Source of the DNA: Candidatus Hydrogenedens sp.
Lineage (GTDB): Bacteria; Hydrogenedentota; Hydrogenedentia; Hydrogenedentales; Hydrogenedentaceae
Direction: 5' to 3'
Assembly: GCA_020216745.1 (NCBI GenBank)
Contig: JAIWNQ010000277.1
Span: forward strand, 1 to 10,000
DNA: 10,000 nucleotides
Shown piece by piece: positions 1-6,780 of the stretch (position 1 is its first letter; each line of letters begins with the position of its first letter). The translations under genes and the position numbers were made by a program. Under the pieces are notes generated by a model. That model ran no database searches, was not told where the DNA came from, and saw only the letters and a program-made list of their open reading frames with translations.

Positions 1-1240
1 GAATAACAAGCAATTTTCCACCAAGAAGATGATTCTCATTTAACTTTAAGTTCTCATCGGACACTCTTTCATTATTAAGATAAAGACCACCATTTTTAAC
101 AAGTCGTCTCCCTTCACCCCGACTTTCTAATACTCCTGAATTTACAAGGAGATCCAAGATTGGACGATTTTCTTGAATGTAACTTATAGGCATTTCTGCA
201 TTAGGGATATCACTAAAAACATCCTCCAAAACAGAAAGTTCTAATTGATGAAGGTCGCCACCAAACATAGCCTCACTTGCACGAATAGCATTTTGCAGAG
301 CGGTCTCACCATGCACCATTCTTGTTACCTCTGCGGCTAATGCTTTCTGAGCAGTGCGTTTATGTGGCTCTGTCTGTATTTGTTCTTCTAATGTTCGTAT
401 CTCTTTTTGGGAAAGTAAAGTAAAGTATTTTAAGTATTTTGGTGTGTCTGCATCTGCTTGATTTATCCAGAACTGATAGAAACGATATGGGGTTGTCTTA
501 TTAGGGTCGAGCCATACATTTCCAGACTCAGTTTTCCCAAATTTTGTCCCATCTGCTTTGGTCACCAACGGCAATGTTAGTCCATACGTTTCTTTTCCAA
601 GAAGTCTTCGGGTTAACTCCATGCCAGAGACTATATTACCCCATTGGTCAGAACCACCAATCTGAAGTCTACAATCATAATGCTCACACAAATAGAGGTA
701 ATCGTAAGATTGAAGCAGACAATATGTAAATTCTGTATAAGAAATCCCATGTTCACGGTCTTCAAGTCTTTGCCGTATTGCATCTTTAGAAAGCATTACA
801 TTAACGCTAAAATGTTTTCCTATATCCCGTAAAAAATCAAGTAATTTCAGTTCACATAACCAATCTGCATTATTAACCATAATTGCAGGATTTTGTCCCT
901 CGAAGGAAATAAAATGGGATAATTGTTCCTTTATACATTGTGCATTCCTTTCAACATCCTCTTTACTCTGGAGTTGTCTTTCTTCCTTCTTTCCACTTGG
1001 GTCTCCGATAAGACCAGTTCCACCTCCAATTAATACGATAGGTTTATGTCCCCACCGCTGAAAATGAACCAACCCCATTATAGGCAAAAGGCTACCTATA
1101 TGTAAACTGTCAGATGTAGGGTCAAAACCACAATATAAATTAAATTTCTCCGTAGATAGTTTTTCCGGCAATTCCGGATGGGTAATCTGATGCACCATAC
1201 CACGCCACTGTAATTCATCAAATAAGGTCTTACTCTCCAT
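1..1240 (-). CDS. tyrS: Tyrosyl-tRNA synthetase, 3' end cut by window edge
   Basis: Charges tRNA-Tyr with tyrosine in the cytoplasm (class Ic synthetase). I translated this strand by hand: an ATG at 1240-1238 opens a frame that stays open to base 2, giving 413 residues with no stop, so only the last few residues are missing compared with the usual bacterial length of about 420. The N-terminal Rossmann domain carries YCGFDPTSDSLHIGS at 36-50, which includes the class I HIGH-type motif HIGS (47-50) and the tyrosine pocket. GGSDQWGN in the middle is a TyrRS signature. KFGKT (233-237) stands for KMSKS and marks the TyrS rather than the TyrZ type. The C-terminal 60 or so residues form an S4 RNA-binding domain. 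AAGGG at 1254-1250 lies 9 bases before the ATG and supports this start. It is transcribed away from the lipoprotein gene. Identity is secure; only the C-terminus is unseen. Confidence 0.97.
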   Translation of the reverse strand, partial: MESKTLFDELQWRGMVHQITHPELPEKLSTEKFNLYCGFDPTSDSLHIGSLLPIMGLVHFQRWGHKPIVLIGGGTGLIGDPSGKKEERQLQSKEDVERNAQCIKEQLSHFISFEGQNPAIMVNNADWLCELKLLDFLRDIGKHFSVNVMLSKDAIRQRLEDREHGISYTEFTYCLLQSYDYLYLCEHYDCRLQIGGSDQWGNIVSGMELTRRLLGKETYGLTLPLVTKADGTKFGKTESGNVWLDPNKTTPYRFYQFWINQADADTPKYLKYFTLLSQKEIRTLEEQIQTEPHKRTAQKALAAEVTRMVHGETALQNAIRASEAMFGGDLHQLELSVLEDVFSDIPNAEMPISYIQENRPILDLLVNSGVLESRGEGRRLVKNGGLYLNNERVSDENLKLNENHLLGGKLLVI

Positions 1241-1317
1241 GTATTAAGTCCCTTCGTTTAAAAGTGAACCTCAATTGTTAAAATCAGTTATAATATGATA
1301 TTAAGAAAATTAAAAAG

Positions 1318-1346
1318 ATTATAACAGTTTTTTGATTGGCTTTGGA
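1318..1346 (-). promoter_or_regulatory. Probable extended -10 promoter for tyrS
   Basis: On the minus strand TGTTATAAT (1326-1318) is a perfect -10 hexamer with the TGn extension. The hexamer 17 bases upstream, TCCAAA (1346-1341), matches the -35 consensus at only three positions, as is common for extended -10 promoters. The predicted start point near 1311 gives a leader of about 70 bases before the tyrS ATG. The call rests on sequence match and position only. Confidence 0.5.
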
Positions 1347-1398
1347 ATTGGATTTGAATTGTGGTTAGATTCCTCTAATTAAGAACATAGGAAAAATG

Positions 1399-1426
1399 TT
1401 GACAAAAGCCATTAAAAAATTATACT
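1399..1426 (+). promoter_or_regulatory. Strong sigma-70-type promoter for the lipoprotein gene
   Basis: A perfect -35 hexamer TTGACA (1399-1404) is followed after 16 bases by TATACT (1421-1426), five of six matches to the -10 consensus. Transcription would begin near 1433 and leave a leader of about 140 bases before the ATG at 1573. It is the best rightward promoter match in the spacer and implies that the large lipoprotein is expressed as a single-gene unit from a housekeeping sigma factor. Confidence 0.65.
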
Positions 1427-1446
1427 ATTTAATAGATTATTTAATA
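1427..1446 (+). repeat. Short direct repeat at the predicted transcription start
   Basis: The octamer ATTTAATA occurs at 1427-1434 and again at 1439-1446, a 12-base period, immediately downstream of the -10 hexamer. It overlaps the predicted start point, where a repressor could bind. In sequence this AT-rich it could equally be chance. Confidence 0.3.
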
Positions 1447-1506
1447 ACAATATATTAAGGAATAACTTGAACTTAAAAACAAGAACATGAAGATAATGAC
1501 CAATAC

Positions 1507-1534
1507 TTTTAATGAGACTTTTTATAGGTATAAT
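1507..1534 (+). promoter_or_regulatory. Possible second, start-proximal promoter for the lipoprotein gene
   Basis: A perfect TATAAT at 1529-1534 has only a poor -35 candidate, TTTTAA at 1507-1512 (three of six, 16-base spacing), and no TGn extension. If used, it would start near 1541 and give a leader of about 30 bases. It is weaker than the promoter at 1399-1426 and may be chance. Confidence 0.25.
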
Positions 1535-1572
1535 GTGCTTTAATAAATGACAAACAAGATAGGAATGGATGT

Positions 1573-4500
1573 ATGTTAAAAAGATTTGCTTTATCTATGG
1601 CAATTACGTTGGTAGTAGTTTCTTTGATATTTGCTATATCTGGATGTAAACCGAAACCTGCTGATAAAAAACCTGTTGCTCAATTTTCAGCGACACCGCT
1701 TGATGGAAATGAACCTCTGGTTGTTCAATTTACAGACCTTTCCGTTTCCGAGAGTTCACCAATTGTATCATGGTATTGGGATTTTGGAGATGGAGAAACA
1801 AGTAACCTTCCCAATCCTATTAAGACTTATTACCACAATCCAAAAGATGCGAATAACCCGAGTTTCTATACAGTAACATTGAAGATTACAACAGGAATAG
1901 GAATTGCGGAACAGAGGAAAGAAAATTATATAAGGGTTAATCCAGGAACAACATTTACAATTATTGACCCCAATAAAACACCTTACTCTGGTGTTGTCTC
2001 AGGGTATGGTGTTACAATTACGGTTCCCCAAGGGGCACTTACTGAAAAAACGACATTTAGCATTTATGAAACAAAAGAGGCAAAACAAATAAACTTTTAT
2101 GAACCCATAGAATTAGTTTCACCTTTTTATAGAATTGCTCACGATGCAAAAGAAGAAAATTTATTTGCAAAAAGTGGTGAAAAAATTGTATCCAGCACAC
2201 TGGAAATACCTTTATTTAACGGCGAAGCGGAAAGAACGGAACGACCTGCAAATAGATATTTAATAATTGCTTTGTTAGAAGATGGTTCTATGGTTCCTGT
2301 CCTTGCGGAAAAACGGAATAATACTGCTTTTGCAAGGGTTACAGGTTTGCCTCACTCCGCCATTTACGTAGTTGCTTTCTTTCCCTATGCCTCTATTATC
2401 GATGTTCAAATACCTCTTCCAGAAGGGGAGGAACCTCCTGAACACCCATGGAACCTAAATTGGCGAATTTTTGGCTCTGTTCCTGTTATAAAACAATTAG
2501 TAGCTTTAGATAAGGGTGACATGGAAAATCCAAATACATTTTACAATGAAAACTTCTCAGATGAAGTAGCATATAATACACTTAACGAAATTGCTAAACG
2601 TTTGGGAGCAGTATTTGTAGAGTACGTGCTCTCAGGAATAAGAAATCCTATTTTAGTAGACCATGATGGCGCCTATGGATTAGTCTTCTTTAATATGAAT
2701 TTGCAGTACACTTCTGAATATGAAGATTTTTACCAGTTATCAGTTGCTAATCGTCAATTTGGGAATATTGTTATTGACCCAAAACAACTATTAATGGTCT
2801 CTATTCATAATGCAATTGTAGCCTTGAACGATAAAGAAAATAAGGATATTAAACAAAAATATACACCATACAATATTTTTTCCCAATATCTATTTTATTC
2901 ATGCTTTGATAATTATAAATTACCAGAAGTGTTAATGCCTGACCCCACAGATATTGATGCATTAGGAAGTGTAAGAAAAGTATCTTACTTTAAAGGATTA
3001 AAAGAATCTTCAGCAGTTTATCTTGGACAGCATGCGGACCGTGTTGTGGCTGAGTTTAATGATTCCTCGAAAAGGGTAGGTAAAAGCGAAGATAATTCTG
3101 TTCAAACTTGGGCACGCTCATTCAGTGAAAGTGAATTTTATGACTTGACACAGACACTATTTCAGCCGATTGCAATGAATAAAAAAAGATATTATAACGC
3201 GGGTCAAGAATTCTGGGCTTATTTGGAAAAGAAATTATCAGATACTCCAACAATTGGCATTATTGGTGTTCTAATTCAGGAATTAGAAAAAGTATTTAAG
3301 AACGAACTAAAGCCTCAACAAACCGTTACCTATGAATTGGCAACTCTCCTTTCCTATAAGGCTTTGGATACTATTATTTATGAGGCAACTGATGATACTG
3401 AAAGATTGTCGGAGTTATACTGGTATTTTGTTCGTGGACGGGCATTAGAAAAATTCGACGAAACAATCCTGCGTGTTTCTGACAAGGAACGTGAAATATT
3501 TGTCCCAAATGAATCTCAGTTCTTAGATACAGGCATTCCCGAACGTAAATGTCCTGCACCTACAGATAAAATATTTATCAATCCGACTTATGTGTCTGAA
3601 TTACAGAGTATCTTACCCTTGTCTTCACGAATTGTAAAAATAAACATAAATCCATTATCCGCAAAAGTTCAAGTTATCCTAAATCCAAAAGCATGGACTG
3701 CTGATGATAATGGTTATAGCTTAAAATTTGCTGTGTACCATCCAGCAAAAAAGAAAGTATATACATTGGATGCTAATGGGATAGACACGGACAAGGATGG
3801 AGTCTTAGATACCATCCCTATCCAGAATTTTAAGCCAGATGAAGATGTATGTTTTGATTATATATATCTACTTGTAAGTAATGTGAGTTTAAATAAAGTT
3901 AATCCAGTGGATGCAACTATTGATGCAAAGGCACCAGATACATATCCTGAGGACCAAATACTGAAAAAATATGTCGATATTTGTGACCCTTATTATGATT
4001 ATGAGTTGATTCGTACAGGAACATTCCCCACAGTCGGTCTTTCATCGTATGTGTTGAAAATGACTTCTGGCATTTGGCGAGGTGCACAGGAAGTATATAA
4101 TCCAGAACCATGGACACATTATGTAACTATAATTGAGCCACCAATAGTTCTGCATGATAAGGCGTTATTAATGGTAACTGGAGGTTCAACAGATACTGAA
4201 CCTGACCTAACAGATGTAGCTACAATGGTATTCCCTTTCATTTCTGCAACAGGAACTATTGCAGCGGTGGTTAAATCCGTTCCTAACCAACCTCTTGAGT
4301 TTGTGGGTGAAACAAGGAAGAGGTCAGAAGATGCCATTATTGCTTACAGTTTTGACAAATATATGGACGCTTATAAAGCAAGGAAAGGCGATATTACTTG
4401 GCCAGCATTATTACCTATGGTTCGTACAGCAGTTAGAGCAATGGATACAGTTCAAAAATTTGTTAAAGAGGAAAAACCTGGGAATAAATATGAATTAAAT

Positions 4501-6447
4501 CAATTCGTCATTACAGGAGCATCTAAACGAGGTTGGACTTCATGGTTGACCTCTGCTATTGACCCACGGATTTGTGCAGTCATGCCTATCGTTATCGATG
4601 TGCTTAATATGCCCCTACAAATTGAGCATCATTACAATTCTTATGGTGGCAAATTCTCACCAGCATTAAAAGACTATGTTGCAATGGGGATATTTGACAG
4701 ATTGGGTACCCCTGAAGGGGATTCCTTATGGAAGATAGTCGACCCCATTAATTATCTGGATAACCTGCAAATGCCCAAATTGATTGCAAATTCTACAGGA
4801 GACCAGTTCTTCCTTCCAGATTCCGCAAAATTCTACTTTAACGAATTAAAACCGAATATCAAACTTGATAACAATGTTATCTATCCAGAAAATTCTTATC
4901 TATACTATGCACCTAATACCGACCATGGACTTGCATCTGGTGAAAGTTTAGGAGTAGATGAAGCGACGTATCGAGCCTTATTGGCATTTTACATCTCTGT
5001 AATAAACAATCAAGAACGTCCTAAATTCTTCTGGTGGGTTGAAGAAGACACATCAGAGCCAGATGTAGAGAAGAGAGCTTTCCGTATTCGTCTTGATGCT
5101 ATCACTCGACCCAAAGAAGTGTTATTATGGCAGGCAACAAATAAAGATGCTCGTGATTTCAGACTAAATACTATTGGGCTTGGATGGACAAGCGAAAAAT
5201 TAAGGCCATTCTGCCCTGAATGTGGAGGCGATCCAGGATATGCTCCTGAAGCAATACTTGAAATCCCCACATCTGGTGAGAAGTCATATCCAGAAGAAAA
5301 TGTTAACTCGATAGGTGGACAAGGTATTTTGGGCACTATGGAAAATAACGAAAATCAACGTTGGGTATATCTTGAAGGAACTTATTATCAAATGGGTTAT
5401 CATTATGGTAGATTATTACAAAATGAAGTATTTGAGATTACCTCGAACATAAATTTATCTTCGCTAAGTGCTGAAGAAAAACAAACCCTAATCCATTTAG
5501 CTTCATATATGCCATCGGAGTGGATGGATGTTATTCACGGTATTGCTGATGGTGCGGGCATAAACTATGAACAATTGGTTTGGGCTAATATGCTACAGTG
5601 GGATGACGGGATTAAAGTTACAACCAACAATAATACAATTCTTATCTCATCCAATACCGATAACTTAATCTTTTCTGTATGGAAGCCAACACAAAACAAT
5701 TCTACCTTTGTTTCACTTGCTCCAGTCGGTTTGTTTATTTCAAGTTTGATTGTTAATAATGACGGCGAGGCAATTGCAATAACACCAAATCAGCAAACAG
5801 AGGCTGAAAAATGGATAAATAAAATACAATTTGCTCTGAACTGGATAAAATCAACTTATCCAATAACACCAACATGTAACACAAATGAGAGTACAGACCT
5901 ATTGTATGCAAATAGAAATAACATATACGGGATTACCTTAAAGAACTCTAATATTGATTGTGTTGGGGTTAACAACGATTCCGTAATAGCAAATGAAGAA
6001 ACCTGGTCTATCAAATATATTCCTTCTTCAGGGTTGTTAACTCTTTCTTCTACACATGAACAAGAAATTAATGTGGCAGAATTATTAAATGCATTCAATT
6101 TATCCGAAGGAGTAGATAATTTAACAGTAGAGCAATTCAAAAATAATAATATACCACTTAAAATTACAAAGTTAGATTCGTCTAATAACTTGGCAAAATC
6201 CAGCATTGTAGAAGAAGGTGAAACAGGAGGAGTAGATGGAGAAGAAGAACCTGCCTGTGTATGCGAATTTGAAGAGAATGAAATTATTCCGTATGCGGCA
6301 ACCGTTCCTGTTCCAAAACAGGGTTGGACTGCCTTCTTTATCCAGGTTAAATTCCCAGGACCGGCACCTTATTCTCCAGAGTTAAAAGACTTAGATTATG
6401 TATTTAGCACAAGGGTGGTAATTGTTCCCGATATTTATCCAGACTGA
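1573..6447 (+). CDS. Giant multidomain lipoprotein: PKD domain plus PqaA-like hydrolase with a C45-like insertion
   Basis: Predicted 1624-residue exported lipoprotein of unknown substrate. Residues 1-25 form a lipoprotein signal with lipobox ISGC (22-25). Lys follows the Cys rather than Asp, which would allow outer-membrane sorting. Residues about 34-120 are a PKD domain (WYWDFGDGET). About 130-275 is beta-rich and ZU5-like. About 330-650 is helical and recalls a gluzincin peptidase without HExxH. DTDKDGVLD (738-746) looks like a calcium loop. About 805-1212 matches the PhoPQ-activated pathogenicity-related (PqaA) family, with nucleophile Ser984 in GASKRGW, Asp1077 in TGDQFFLPDS and His1118 in TDHGL. 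Residues about 1213-1570 are an insertion resembling peptidase C45, and the PqaA C-terminal strand resumes at GWTAFF (1584-1589). AGGA 8 bases upstream supports the ATG. Domain calls come from remembered family patterns. The PqaA call is strong; the ZU5, gluzincin and C45 calls are weaker. There is no frameshift. Confidence 0.85.
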   Translation: MLKRFALSMAITLVVVSLIFAISGCKPKPADKKPVAQFSATPLDGNEPLVVQFTDLSVSESSPIVSWYWDFGDGETSNLPNPIKTYYHNPKDANNPSFYTVTLKITTGIGIAEQRKENYIRVNPGTTFTIIDPNKTPYSGVVSGYGVTITVPQGALTEKTTFSIYETKEAKQINFYEPIELVSPFYRIAHDAKEENLFAKSGEKIVSSTLEIPLFNGEAERTERPANRYLIIALLEDGSMVPVLAEKRNNTAFARVTGLPHSAIYVVAFFPYASIIDVQIPLPEGEEPPEHPWNLNWRIFGSVPVIKQLVALDKGDMENPNTFYNENFSDEVAYNTLNEIAKRLGAVFVEYVLSGIRNPILVDHDGAYGLVFFNMNLQYTSEYEDFYQLSVANRQFGNIVIDPKQLLMVSIHNAIVALNDKENKDIKQKYTPYNIFSQYLFYSCFDNYKLPEVLMPDPTDIDALGSVRKVSYFKGLKESSAVYLGQHADRVVAEFNDSSKRVGKSEDNSVQTWARSFSESEFYDLTQTLFQPIAMNKKRYYNAGQEFWAYLEKKLSDTPTIGIIGVLIQELEKVFKNELKPQQTVTYELATLLSYKALDTIIYEATDDTERLSELYWYFVRGRALEKFDETILRVSDKEREIFVPNESQFLDTGIPERKCPAPTDKIFINPTYVSELQSILPLSSRIVKININPLSAKVQVILNPKAWTADDNGYSLKFAVYHPAKKKVYTLDANGIDTDKDGVLDTIPIQNFKPDEDVCFDYIYLLVSNVSLNKVNPVDATIDAKAPDTYPEDQILKKYVDICDPYYDYELIRTGTFPTVGLSSYVLKMTSGIWRGAQEVYNPEPWTHYVTIIEPPIVLHDKALLMVTGGSTDTEPDLTDVATMVFPFISATGTIAAVVKSVPNQPLEFVGETRKRSEDAIIAYSFDKYMDAYKARKGDITWPALLPMVRTAVRAMDTVQKFVKEEKPGNKYELNQFVITGASKRGWTSWLTSAIDPRICAVMPIVIDVLNMPLQIEHHYNSYGGKFSPALKDYVAMGIFDRLGTPEGDSLWKIVDPINYLDNLQMPKLIANSTGDQFFLPDSAKFYFNELKPNIKLDNNVIYPENSYLYYAPNTDHGLASGESLGVDEATYRALLAFYISVINNQERPKFFWWVEEDTSEPDVEKRAFRIRLDAITRPKEVLLWQATNKDARDFRLNTIGLGWTSEKLRPFCPECGGDPGYAPEAILEIPTSGEKSYPEENVNSIGGQGILGTMENNENQRWVYLEGTYYQMGYHYGRLLQNEVFEITSNINLSSLSAEEKQTLIHLASYMPSEWMDVIHGIADGAGINYEQLVWANMLQWDDGIKVTTNNNTILISSNTDNLIFSVWKPTQNNSTFVSLAPVGLFISSLIVNNDGEAIAITPNQQTEAEKWINKIQFALNWIKSTYPITPTCNTNESTDLLYANRNNIYGITLKNSNIDCVGVNNDSVIANEETWSIKYIPSSGLLTLSSTHEQEINVAELLNAFNLSEGVDNLTVEQFKNNNIPLKITKLDSSNNLAKSSIVEEGETGGVDGEEEPACVCEFEENEIIPYAATVPVPKQGWTAFFIQVKFPGPAPYSPELKDLDYVFSTRVVIVPDIYPD

Positions 6448-6513
6448 TACATAGCAAAATACCCCCACTAATCAATTAAATAGAGAAGTATTTTATTGCA
6501 TATTACAGAGAAA

Positions 6514-6708
6514 TCACCGAATATCTGCGTCAAACCATTTAATTACTGCCATTAGTCCTTTTGCCCTTCGCAACATAGTTGCTTTGAGACCCTTCTGACG
6601 CAGTTTTTCTTTGGCTTCCTGCCTATTCTTTGCTATTACAACTCCACCTATAAAAGACTTCTCAAAATCTCCTTCTGCTCTTATTGCATGGTATTCATAA
6701 ATAGCCAT
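6514..6708 (-). CDS. Small orphan protein resembling the N-terminus of GspF/PilC
   Basis: A 64-residue cytoplasmic-looking protein with no signal peptide or membrane segment. Its opening MAIYEYHAI, then AEG, GGVVIA and EAKEKLRQKGLKAT, follows the pattern at the extreme N-terminus of the type II secretion/type IV pilus platform protein GspF/PilC (M-x3-Y-x-A, then G, then EA-x3-LR-x2-GL). Those proteins are about 400 residues long; here the frame ends at TGA after KWFDADIR and nothing downstream continues the similarity. It is a real gene by three signs: AAGGAG (6722-6717) 8 bases before the ATG, a strong dedicated promoter, and a coherent family-like sequence. It may be a free-standing copy of the GspF N-terminal motif or a remnant that kept expression. 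The function is unknown; a role with a pilus or secretion platform would be inference only. Confidence 0.7.
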   Translation of the reverse strand: MAIYEYHAIRAEGDFEKSFIGGVVIAKNRQEAKEKLRQKGLKATMLRRAKGLMAVIKWFDADIR

Positions 6709-6751
6709 GCTTCATGCTCCTTTATTTGGAATTCACATATTCCATAAATTA

Positions 6752-6780
6752 ATTATAGCAAAATTACTTTTGTTTGTCTA
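6752..6780 (-). promoter_or_regulatory. Strong promoter for the small GspF-N-like gene, inside the sirtuin 3' end
   Basis: On the minus strand TAGACA (6780-6775) matches five of six -35 bases. After exactly 17 bases comes a perfect TATAAT (6757-6752) with a TGC extension. Transcription would begin near 6745 and give a leader of about 37 bases. The -35 and much of the spacer lie in the last codons of the sirtuin gene, whose stop is at 6766-6764. With both hexamers, spacing and extended -10 all good, this is the best promoter in the window. Confidence 0.7.

Larger units (their letters stand above)
1241..1572. other. Divergent intergenic region between tyrS and the lipoprotein gene
   Basis: This very AT-rich 332-base spacer separates two divergent genes. 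It holds a promoter for each direction, a short direct repeat just after the rightward promoter, and the ribosome-binding site of the lipoprotein gene (AGGA at 1561-1564, 8 bases before the ATG). I saw no tRNA, no convincing open frame and no T-box or other riboswitch fold. The leader of tyrS, about 70 bases from the predicted start point, is too short for a T-box. Confidence 0.7.

Noticed and set aside
544..832. Two short plus-strand frames of about 61 codons
   Set aside because: Both lie opposite tyrS coding sequence with its GGSDQWGN and KFGKT motifs.
1241..1311. T-box riboswitch in the tyrS leader
   Set aside because: The leader predicted from the extended -10 promoter is only about 70 bases, and no T-box-like conserved bulge or terminator hairpin was seen.
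5010..5336. 108-codon open frame on the minus strand
   Set aside because: It lies wholly inside the lipoprotein gene, has no ribosome-binding site I could see and no recognisable protein features. The same applies to the minus-strand frame at 5856-6206.
6454..6499. Inverted repeat AAAATAC / GTATTTT in the gap between the convergent lipoprotein and small genes, as a terminator
   Set aside because: The stem has seven base pairs, nearly all A-T, with a loop of about 25 bases and no clear T tract after it. Termination must occur somewhere here, but this is too weak to annotate.
6514..6708. Small gene as a truncated pseudogene of gspF
   Set aside because: No continuation of GspF is found in any frame downstream, and the gene has its own promoter, ribosome-binding site and clean stop. 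A remnant origin cannot be excluded, but it does not look like decay.
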